A DNA stretch of 7,255 nucleotides from contig JAKAMS010000120.1 in assembly GCA_021812745.1 (NCBI GenBank), positions 1 through 7,255 on the forward strand, given 5' to 3'. Below the pieces are notes generated by a model. The model did not search any database, was not told the origin of the DNA, and saw only the letters and a list, made by a program, of their open reading frames with translations. This document shows, piece after piece, positions 1 through 7,255 of the stretch (positions are counted from its first letter, which is position 1; each line of letters begins with the position of its first letter). The DNA is from Bacteroidota bacterium. Lineage in GTDB: Bacteria > Bacteroidota > Ignavibacteria > Ignavibacteriales > Melioribacteraceae. The position numbers were made by a program, and so were the translations under genes.

Positions 1-820
1 GACAAACCAGCGGATCCATTTTCATGGCATGAAGTGCTCGTATACCTCCGACACCCAAAACCATTTCCTGTTGCATGCGGGTCTCTACATTGCCGCCGTA
101 AAGCGAACGTGTAATTTTTCTATCTTCTTCGGAATTTTCCGGAACATTTGTATCAAGCAAAAATAATGGAACCCGACCAACTTGAATTTTCCAAACTTGC
201 AAAATCACCTGTCTGCCAGGAAAATCCATTTCAATTTTTAACGGTGTGTTATCAAAATTAGTTACAAGAGTCATCGGCTGATTGAAAAAGTCGGTTAGTT
301 CGTAACGCTCCTGTTGCCAGCCGTCATTAGTTAAATATTGCTGAAAATAACCTTCTTTATAACAAAGTCCCACGCCAACAAGAGGCAGACCAAGATCGCT
401 GGCAGATTTTAGATGATCTCCGGCAAGAACGCCGAGCCCTCCGGAATAAACTTGTAAACATTCAGTAAGACCAAATTCTGCTGAGAAATACGCAATGAAT
501 TTATCCCCTTCTAACGAATAATTTTTTTGATACCAGCTTCGTTCTTCAATGTAAACATTGAGATGAACATAAACACGATTCATATGAGAAATAAAACTAT
601 CATCAGCGGCAACTTCATTCAATCTTTCTTGGCTAATCTTTCCCAGCATCAAAACCGGGTTGTGATGAGTTTCTTCCCAAAGTTTTCGGTCAAGCCTTCT
701 GAATAATTCTATCGCATCATGGTTCCAACTCCACGACAAGTTATAGACAATCTCACGTAAAGATTCTAATTTTTCCGGGAGCGAGGGAACAACGTTGAAT
801 CTGCCGATAAAATTTACCAT
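1..820 (-). CDS. glgP: Glycogen/alpha-glucan phosphorylase, N-terminal part (partial)
   Basis: This enzyme cleaves alpha-1,4-glucan with phosphate, releasing glucose-1-phosphate from storage glucan in the cytoplasm. Translating the minus strand from ATG at 820-818 gives 273 open codons before the window edge. Residues 1 to about 105 look like the DUF3417 N-terminal domain that precedes this phosphorylase type (LSWSWNHDA at 28-36). The phosphorylase core begins near residue 110 with YFSAEFGLTE, then the glycine-rich loop YSGGLGVLAGDHLKSASDLG at 125-144, GYFQQ at 157-161, DGWQQE at 166-171, and LYGGNVETRMQQEMVLGVGG at 240-259. Members are usually about 850 residues, so roughly the first third is visible; the PLP-binding lysine lies outside. 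GGAG (plus-strand ctcc, 827-830) sits 6 bases before the ATG and supports the start. It is divergent from plsY. The family call is firm; the preferred substrate (glycogen or maltodextrin) cannot be told. Confidence 0.93.
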   Translation of the reverse strand, partial: MVNFIGRFNVVPSLPEKLESLREIVYNLSWSWNHDAIELFRRLDRKLWEETHHNPVLMLGKISQERLNEVAADDSFISHMNRVYVHLNVYIEERSWYQKNYSLEGDKFIAYFSAEFGLTECLQVYSGGLGVLAGDHLKSASDLGLPLVGVGLCYKEGYFQQYLTNDGWQQERYELTDFFNQPMTLVTNFDNTPLKIEMDFPGRQVILQVWKIQVGRVPLFLLDTNVPENSEEDRKITRSLYGGNVETRMQQEMVLGVGGIRALHAMKMDPLVC

Positions 821-856
821 TTACAACTCCATTTTTTAGAAATTTCATTTACTAAA

Positions 857-864
857 CAAAGTTA
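857..864 (-). promoter_or_regulatory. Candidate Bacteroidota-type -7 element for the phosphorylase gene
   Basis: Read on the minus strand this is TAACTTTG, a full match to the TAnnTTTG element of Bacteroidota primary sigma-factor promoters. It lies about 37 bases upstream of the phosphorylase ATG. The matching -33 TTTG is not clear: only a T-rich stretch (plus-strand 883-887) lies at about the right distance. The motif is short and the region AT-rich, so this is tentative. Confidence 0.3.
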
Positions 865-949
865 ACATATTTTTCCATTGATAAAAAGACTAGATAAAAA
901 CCGGAATTTTTATGGGAACAAATCTTAGGTTTCATTATTAAAACAACCG

Positions 950-965
950 TAACTAAAGATAGTTA
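950..965. repeat. Short inverted repeat in the divergent intergenic region
   Basis: TAACTA (950-955) and TAGTTA (960-965) form a perfect 6-bp inverted repeat around AAGA. It lies just upstream of the candidate plsY promoter and about 85 bases beyond the candidate glgP promoter, a position where an operator could sit. A repeat this size can arise by chance in AT-rich DNA. I recognise no regulator for it. Confidence 0.25.
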
Positions 966-972
966 TTTACAG

Positions 973-1003
973 TTTTTAAGGTATTAATAATTTGTTAAAT
1001 TTG
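973..1003 (+). promoter_or_regulatory. Candidate promoter of the plsY-htrA-purB operon
   Basis: TAAATTTG at 996-1003 matches the Bacteroidota -7 consensus TAnnTTTG exactly. TTTT at 973-976, a one-mismatch version of the -33 TTTG, lies 19 bases upstream, within the usual spacing. Transcription would begin near 1010, leaving a leader of about 20 bases before the plsY ATG at 1030. No other promoter-like sequence is evident before the operon. Confidence is limited by AT-richness and the imperfect -33. Confidence 0.35.
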
Positions 1004-1029
1004 ATTTACAACAAAAAAGATTGCTTGCA

Positions 1030-1650
1030 ATGAATTACTTGTTAAGTTTCCTAATCGGTTACATCATAGGTTCTTTTCCAACGGCTTATATAATTCTTAA
1101 GCGTTTCTTAGATGTTGATATCAGGTCAACAGGATCCGGAAATGTAGGCGCCTTAAATTCATTCGAAGTTTCTAAATCTAAAATGATTGGGATAACGGTA
1201 TTTACAATTGATTTGCTAAAAGGATTAACCGCAGTATTGCTTGCAAAATTGATGGTCGGAGATGAATTTATTTTTGTAATGATTGCTTTGAACGCCGCTG
1301 TATTAGCTCATTGCTTTTCGCCGTGGATAAATTTTAAGGGAGGAAGAGGATTAGCTACTGCCGGCGGAGGCGCATTGTTTGTTTCAATACCGATGCTTCT
1401 CATCTGGTTATTAATCTGGGCAATTTCGTTTGGATATCCAAGGAACATTCATATTGCGAATGTAAGCGCCTCTATATTGACTGCGTTAGTTTCTTTTACT
1501 TCAGCTTTTTTTATGAATAGATTTTCCTACCCGCATGCTGTAAATAATTTTCAGTTTAGTCTTTATGTGGGTTTATTGATGCTAATTATTTTAACCAAGC
1601 ATTACACACCAATGAAAGAATTGTTTATCAAAGTAAATAATAAAAATTAA
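1030..1650 (+). CDS. plsY: PlsY-family acyl-phosphate:glycerol-3-phosphate acyltransferase, divergent
   Basis: PlsY transfers an acyl group from acyl-phosphate to glycerol-3-phosphate, making lysophosphatidic acid, the first step of phospholipid synthesis; it is an integral membrane enzyme. The 206-residue product has the usual length and several hydrophobic helices. Motif 1 is present with essential Arg and Ser (R32, S33, GSGNVGALN at 35-43), though the usual GATN reads GALN. Motif 2 is well kept (FKGGRGLAT, 102-110), as is the preceding His94. Motif 3, normally RHxxNIxRLxxGxE near the C-terminus, is degenerate: only K190-H191 and L198 fit, and the Asn and Glu positions are replaced. I chose ATG 1030 over in-frame TTG 1021 because the purine run AAAAAAGA (1013-1020) is then 9 bases upstream and the protein begins as PlsY normally does. 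It leads a tight operon, 11 bp before htrA. Family membership is firm; activity or paralogue status is less sure. Confidence 0.85.
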   Translation: MNYLLSFLIGYIIGSFPTAYIILKRFLDVDIRSTGSGNVGALNSFEVSKSKMIGITVFTIDLLKGLTAVLLAKLMVGDEFIFVMIALNAAVLAHCFSPWINFKGGRGLATAGGGALFVSIPMLLIWLLIWAISFGYPRNIHIANVSASILTALVSFTSAFFMNRFSYPHAVNNFQFSLYVGLLMLIILTKHYTPMKELFIKVNNKN

Positions 1651-1661
1651 GGGTAATAAAA

Positions 1662-2843
1662 ATGAATAGAGTAAAATCAATCATACTTTCTTCTGCAATT
1701 ACGTTAATAGTTGCAACAATTGTTTTTTCAATGGTAATTAAAAATGGTTCGAGCAATTCGCCAACCGCTTTCAGTTCTCTGCTCAATCCAGCCGCTTCAA
1801 ATTATCTTCAGAGGCAAGCGGTTAATGGAGTTGCAACAAATGAAAGGCAGAATATAATCACTAAAACGGTTGCACAAGTTAGTCCGGCTGTTGTTGGAAT
1901 TAGTGTTACGGAAATCCGGCAGTACAGAGACATTTACAGCATGGATCCGTTCTGGCGTCAATTCATTGGAGATAGAGTTTATAATCAGCAAATTAAAAGT
2001 TTGGGTTCCGGCGCAATCATTTCACCTGACGGATACATAATAACAAACGATCACGTTGCAGGAAATGCCGTTGAAGCCATAGTTACTTTAACAAACGGAA
2101 GTCAGTACAACGCTAAAGTAATCGGCACAGATCATACATCTGATATTTGTCTTCTTAAAATTGATGCTAAGAATCTTCCATATATTAAATTCGGCAACTC
2201 AGATGATATAATGATAGGAGAATGGGTAATTGCATTCGGAAATCCATTCGGATTATTCGACATCAACGACAAACCAACAGTAACAGTAGGTGTTGTGAGT
2301 GCTAACGGAATGAATCTAGGCTCAGCCGATAACCGATATTATGTTAACATGTTGCAAACAGACGCTGCTATCAATAGCGGTAACAGCGGCGGACCGCTTG
2401 TAAATTCTCTTGGTGAACTTATCGGTATGAATACGTTAATCTATACTGCTCAAGGTTCATCCGGAAATGTTGGAGTTAGTTTCGCAATTCCAATAAATAA
2501 AATTGACCGAATTATGAATGAGTTGAAAGAGAAAGGTAAAGTAGAAAGAGATTTTTGGACAGGACTGAAAATCTTAACAATAGATGATCAGCTTTCAAAA
2601 ACTTATAAGCTTGGTACATCACGCGGTGTGATTATAACTGAAGTTCAGCGTAATTCTCCGGCTCAGAAAGCTGGTTTACAAGTCGGAGATATTGTTACTG
2701 GAGTAAATGGATTCCGCGTTAATGATGAAACTACTCTTGGCGGTATAATTCAAGAGTTCCGGACAGGTGATACAATAGATGTAAAAGTGCTGCGTGATAA
2801 TAAGCAGTTAATTATAAAAATGAAGCTGGAGAAGATGAAATGA
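1662..2843 (+). CDS. HtrA/Deg-family S1C serine protease, membrane-anchored with one PDZ domain
   Basis: HtrA proteases degrade or help refold damaged proteins outside the inner membrane. The 393-residue product starts with a short basic N-terminus and one hydrophobic segment (about 7-26), a signal peptide or membrane anchor. A trypsin-like domain (about 65-290) follows with the full triad: His131 in TNDHVAG, Asp161 in TSDICLLKI, and Ser242 in the GNSGGPL motif. The LA-loop region carries DPFWRQFIGDR (95-105), which resembles the DPFFRxFFG seen in Do-type proteases. A single PDZ domain spans about 300-392 (SRGVIITEV, SPAQKAGLQVGDIV). One PDZ is fewer than DegP/DegQ (two) and resembles DegS, but one-PDZ members in this phylum need not act as DegS does, so no symbol is given. 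It starts 11 bp after plsY with a weak AAGGG upstream, and its TGA overlaps the purB start. Confidence 0.93.
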   Translation: MNRVKSIILSSAITLIVATIVFSMVIKNGSSNSPTAFSSLLNPAASNYLQRQAVNGVATNERQNIITKTVAQVSPAVVGISVTEIRQYRDIYSMDPFWRQFIGDRVYNQQIKSLGSGAIISPDGYIITNDHVAGNAVEAIVTLTNGSQYNAKVIGTDHTSDICLLKIDAKNLPYIKFGNSDDIMIGEWVIAFGNPFGLFDINDKPTVTVGVVSANGMNLGSADNRYYVNMLQTDAAINSGNSGGPLVNSLGELIGMNTLIYTAQGSSGNVGVSFAIPINKIDRIMNELKEKGKVERDFWTGLKILTIDDQLSKTYKLGTSRGVIITEVQRNSPAQKAGLQVGDIVTGVNGFRVNDETTLGGIIQEFRTGDTIDVKVLRDNKQLIIKMKLEKMK

Positions 2844-4141
2844 TTGAACGCTACACATTGCCCGAGATGGGAAAAATTTGGGATGATCAATTCAAACTAG
2901 AGACATGGTTAAAAATTGAGATACTCGCTTGCGAAGCAAGAGCAGAAATGGGTGAAGTGTCTAAAGATGATTTGGAAGTGATTAAATCTAAAGCCAATTT
3001 TAATTTGAAACGCGTACTTGAAATTGAAGAGACAACCAAGCATGATGTGATAGCCTTCCTTACAAATGTTGCCGAATATGTAGGCCCAGCTTCACGGCAT
3101 ATTCATTATGGAATGACTTCGTCTGATGTTCTTGACACTGCACTCGCCTACCAAATGAAATCTGCCGGCGAACTGCTTCTGAAAAAATTAATTGAATTAA
3201 AAAATGTTTTGCAAAAAAGAGCCATCGAACACAAGAGGACAATTTGCGTTGGGCGAAGCCACGGAATTCATGCCGAAGCTTATTCTATGGGCTTGAAGTT
3301 TGCTCTCTGGTTTGAAGAGTCAAAAAGAAATATATCCCGTTTAGAAAATGCAATTCAATCTATCAGCACAGGTAAGATTTCCGGTGCGGTTGGTACGTTT
3401 GAACATCTCTCTCCAAAAGTTGAAGAATATGTTTGTTCTAAACTTGGTTTGAAGCCGGAGCCGGTAGCCACACAAGTTGTTCAGAGAGACCGCCATGCAG
3501 AGTTTTTAACTGTAATGGCAATCATCGCCTCTTCACTTGAAAAAATCGCAATTGAAGTCCGTCATCTACAAAGGACAGAAGTCCTTGAAGCGGAAGAATA
3601 TTTTTCGAAAGGACAAAAAGGTTCTTCCGCAATGCCGCATAAACGTAATCCAATTGTTAGTGAAAGAATTACAGGCATTGCGCGTTTGCTAAGAAGTAAT
3701 TCCTTGGCGGCATTAGAAAATGTTGCGCTTTGGCATGAACGCGATATTTCACATTCATCTGTCGAACGGATCATCATTCCGGATAGTTGTATCGCGCTCG
3801 ATTATGCACTTAACTTAGCAATAAAACTCGTTGATAAACTCATCATCTATCCGAAGAATATGATTAAGAATTTGAATCTAACCAGAGGATTGATTTTCTC
3901 TCAAACAGTCCTTCTCAAACTCACAGAGAAAGGAATGTCGCGCGAAGATGCATATGAAGTTGTTCAAACATCAGCAATGAAAGTCTGGGCAGATCAATCT
4001 AAAAATCTGAGAGATGAACTTTCTCTATCGGATAAGGTCAAGAAATATTTCAGCCAAAACGATTTAGATGAAATGTTTGATAAAGAGAAACTTCTAAAAA
4101 ATGTAGATTATATTTTCGCCCGTTCAGTTGAAAAGGAATAG
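2840..4141 (+). CDS. purB: Adenylosuccinate lyase
   Basis: PurB eliminates fumarate twice in purine synthesis, from SAICAR and from adenylosuccinate, in the cytoplasm as a homotetramer. The 433-residue product matches the shorter Bacillus/Thermotoga-type enzymes. Visible landmarks are KHDV with His68, TSSDVLDTA (93-101), GRSHGIHAE with the catalytic-type His141, TQVVQRDRHAE (211-221), and the fumarase/aspartase superfamily signature GSSAMPHKRNP (261-271), whose flexible loop supplies the catalytic serine (262 or 263). The usual GRTHG reads GRSHG, a mild change. The ATG overlaps the htrA stop as ATGA, and GGAG at 2828-2831, 8 bases upstream, serves as its ribosome site. That points to translational coupling within the plsY-htrA-purB operon. 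Nothing appears truncated. Confidence 0.96.
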   Translation: MIERYTLPEMGKIWDDQFKLETWLKIEILACEARAEMGEVSKDDLEVIKSKANFNLKRVLEIEETTKHDVIAFLTNVAEYVGPASRHIHYGMTSSDVLDTALAYQMKSAGELLLKKLIELKNVLQKRAIEHKRTICVGRSHGIHAEAYSMGLKFALWFEESKRNISRLENAIQSISTGKISGAVGTFEHLSPKVEEYVCSKLGLKPEPVATQVVQRDRHAEFLTVMAIIASSLEKIAIEVRHLQRTEVLEAEEYFSKGQKGSSAMPHKRNPIVSERITGIARLLRSNSLAALENVALWHERDISHSSVERIIIPDSCIALDYALNLAIKLVDKLIIYPKNMIKNLNLTRGLIFSQTVLLKLTEKGMSREDAYEVVQTSAMKVWADQSKNLRDELSLSDKVKKYFSQNDLDEMFDKEKLLKNVDYIFARSVEKE

Positions 4142-4189
4142 AAACTGATTCTTACTTTCATAAAATCAATATCAGACTATAAGTCCGCC

Positions 4190-4220
4190 TTCCAGTTATA
4201 ATTGGAAATTAGCTGTTTTT
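4190..4220 (+). terminator. Possible weak terminator after purB
   Basis: TTCCAGT (4190-4196) can pair with ATTGGAA (4201-4207) around a TATA loop, a 7-bp stem with one G-U pair. A TTTTT run follows at 4216-4220, separated by 8 bases. The weak stem and the gap make it a poor intrinsic terminator, but it is the only candidate between purB and the groES promoter. Confidence 0.22.
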
Positions 4221-4230
4221 CAAAAGAATA

Positions 4231-4257
4231 TTGACAAATCAAACTTCTTCTATTATA

Positions 4258-4259
<2 letters not shown>
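4231..4259 (+). promoter_or_regulatory. Sigma-70-type promoter of groES-groEL
   Basis: A perfect -35 TTGACA (4231-4236) and a -10 TATATT (4254-4259) are separated by exactly 17 bp. Transcription is expected to start near 4266. The last two bases of the -10 are the first two of the CIRCE operator, so a repressor bound there would block polymerase. This canonical form differs from the TAnnTTTG type seen upstream of plsY and glgP. Confidence 0.85.
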
Positions 4260-4609
<350 letters not shown>

Positions 4610-4643
4610 AAAAAATGAATCTAATTACCGCAAGGTTTGATAA

Positions 4644-6296
<1,653 letters not shown>

Positions 6297-6322
6297 TCCA
6301 ATTTGTAGAATCGAGAAGTTAA

Positions 6323-6350
6323 AAAGAACCCCGCTATTGCGGGGTTCTTT
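6323..6350. terminator. Strong bidirectional intrinsic terminator
   Basis: AAAGAACCCCGC (6323-6334) and GCGGGGTTCTTT (6339-6350) form a perfect 12-bp stem with a TATT loop. On the plus strand the stem ends in TTCTTT followed by CATTT, closing the groEL transcript. On the minus strand it ends in TTCTTTTT, an even better U-tract, closing the convergent unit. Its last base is shared with the stop codon of the minus-strand membrane protein. Confidence 0.93.
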
Positions 6351-6748
6351 CATTTAGTTAAATCCGTTTTATATCTACGAAATATTTTGCCATTTATCTC
6401 CTCTAACCAATCCGGAATTACCATCTTCAAAAAAAATGTGAAAATTAAAAAAGTGAGAAATGGTAAGATGGTAAGAATTGAGATGAGCAAAGAACCTACA
6501 AAATTAAACCAAGATAGAATAAACGGTATAATAACTATTAGACAAAAAGCAGCGATCCAACCAAACTTTTTCAATTGGAACAGAATAAATATCAGATATG
6601 GGGAAAGAAATAGGATCACTATTTTCAAAATTAGAAATCCTATACTGGAGAATAATGAAATGGAGAGCAAAAGATAAGCCGGTATTTCAATTCGCAGAAT
6701 GGATTGAATTCTTTCTAAATGGATTTTCTCCGAAAGGAGTGTATTCAA
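6350..6748 (-). CDS. Hypothetical four-helix membrane protein
   Basis: I do not recognise this 132-residue protein. A polar, amphipathic N-terminus (1-21) is followed by about four hydrophobic segments: roughly 23-40, 41-58, 64-81 and 84-110. The C-terminus is charged (PDWLEEINGKIFRRYKTDLTK), and its net positive charge suggests it is cytoplasmic. No catalytic or metal-binding motif is visible. It is very rich in Ile, Leu and Phe. The start is TTG at 6748-6746, chosen because no ATG occurs before the first helices and AAAGGA (plus-strand 6754-6759) lies 5 bases upstream, inside the end of the preceding gene. That start is one base after the stop of the dehydrogenase, implying translational coupling. 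Its stop runs into the terminator stem. The operon position and ribosome site argue that it is real; a role in the cell envelope is only a guess from its neighbour. Confidence 0.7.
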   Translation of the reverse strand: MNTLLSEKIHLERIQSILRIEIPAYLLLSISLFSSIGFLILKIVILFLSPYLIFILFQLKKFGWIAAFCLIVIIPFILSWFNFVGSLLISILTILPFLTFLIFTFFLKMVIPDWLEEINGKIFRRYKTDLTK

Positions 6749-6749
6749 T

Positions 6750-7255
6750 TTATTCCTTTATTTGCTTAAAATAATCCAAAGTTAATTTAAGTCCTTCTTC
6801 CCTGCTTACTTTCGGTTCCCATCCAAGAATTTCTTTTGCCCGGTTAATATCAGGCTGGCGTACTTTCGGATCATCAATAGGCAGTTCATTATGAATGATT
6901 TTACTTTTTGAATTTGTTAAATGGATAACTTCTTTGGCAAAATCTTCAATTGTAATTTCGTTTGGATTCCCAATATTAACAGGCATCGTTTCACTTGATA
7001 AAAGTAGTTTGAAGATTCCGTCAATCAAATCGCTTACATAACAAAAACTTCTGGTTTGAGTTCCATCTCCAAAAACTGTAATATCTTCACCATTCAGAGC
7101 TTGAGATATGAACGCCGGAAGTGCCCGTCCGTCATCAAGACGCATTCTCGTTCCATAGGTGTTGAAGATTCTTACTATACGAGTATCGAGTCCATGATAA
7201 CGATGATATGCCATTGTAAGAGCTTCTGCAAAGCGCTTGGCTTCGTCATAAACAC
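6750..7255 (-). CDS. UDP-glucuronate decarboxylase-like extended SDR, C-terminal part (partial)
   Basis: Extended short-chain dehydrogenases of this kind act on nucleotide sugars with bound NAD; the closest type is UDP-glucuronate decarboxylase, which makes UDP-xylose for surface polysaccharide. The frame is open to the window edge, giving 167 C-terminal residues of a protein usually about 310-320 long. The NAD-binding Rossmann start lies outside. Visible are the catalytic YxxxK as YDEAK (2-6 of the visible part) followed by [29 protein letters not shown], the [16 protein letters not shown] substrate-pocket segment, [28 protein letters not shown], and a C-terminal [10 protein letters not shown] helix. 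Most relatives have NTYGP where this has NTYGT. An internal ATG at 7214-7212 follows YDEAK and is not the real start. The superfamily is certain; decarboxylase rather than dTDP-glucose dehydratase or an epimerase is likely but unproven. Confidence 0.85.
   Translation of the reverse strand, partial: VYDEAKRFAEALTMAYHRYHGLDTRIVRIFNTYGTRMRLDDGRALPAFISQALNGEDITVFGDGTQTRSFCYVSDLIDGIFKLLLSSETMPVNIGNPNEITIEDFAKEVIHLTNSKSKIIHNELPIDDPKVRQPDINRAKEILGWEPKVSREEGLKLTLDYFKQIKE

Noticed and set aside
1021..1029. TTG at 1021 as the plsY start
   Set aside because: The purine-rich stretch would abut this codon with no spacing, while ATG 1030 has a usable spacing and gives the typical PlsY N-terminus.
6387..6677. 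A 96-codon plus-strand frame opposite the small membrane protein
   Set aside because: Its Lys/Asn/Arg/Ile-rich make-up is the complement of the hydrophobic codons on the other strand, and it lacks a ribosome site. The minus-strand frame has operon context and a terminator.

Overview
This is an ordinary chromosomal segment of a low-to-moderate GC bacterium. It holds eight protein-coding genes and no sign of mobile elements, CRISPR arrays, tRNA or rRNA. Three things suggest a member of the FCB group, perhaps an Ignavibacteria-like lineage: the two-domain (DUF3417-type) glucan phosphorylase, the GroEL tail ending in GGGMDGMY, and two candidate promoters with the Bacteroidota-type -7 element TAnnTTTG. 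This placement is inference from sequence style; no marker gene in the window was placed phylogenetically.

Layout. Bases 1-820 (minus) hold the N-terminal third of a glycogen/alpha-glucan phosphorylase that runs off the left edge. A 209-bp divergent intergenic region follows. A plus-strand operon then runs plsY (1030-1650), a membrane-anchored HtrA/Deg-type serine protease (1662-2843) and purB (2840-4141). Its genes are 11 bp apart or overlap by 4 bp. A 171-bp gap carries a canonical sigma-70 promoter (TTGACA, 17 bp, TATATT) with a perfect CIRCE operator next to it, followed by groES (4313-4609) and groEL (4662-6296). The groEL transcript ends at a strong 12-bp hairpin (6323-6350). This hairpin also serves a convergent minus-strand unit: a UDP-glucuronate decarboxylase-like short-chain dehydrogenase that enters from the right edge (6750-7255), and a small four-helix membrane protein of unknown function (6350-6748) that starts at TTG one base after the dehydrogenase stop codon.

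Functions. The window combines storage-glucan breakdown, phospholipid synthesis, envelope protein quality control, purine synthesis, HrcA-controlled cytosolic folding, and nucleotide-sugar production for surface polysaccharide. I see no dedicated defence, mobile or novel multi-gene system. The least explained items are the four-helix protein coupled to the nucleotide-sugar enzyme, and the PlsY homologue whose third catalytic motif is degenerate.
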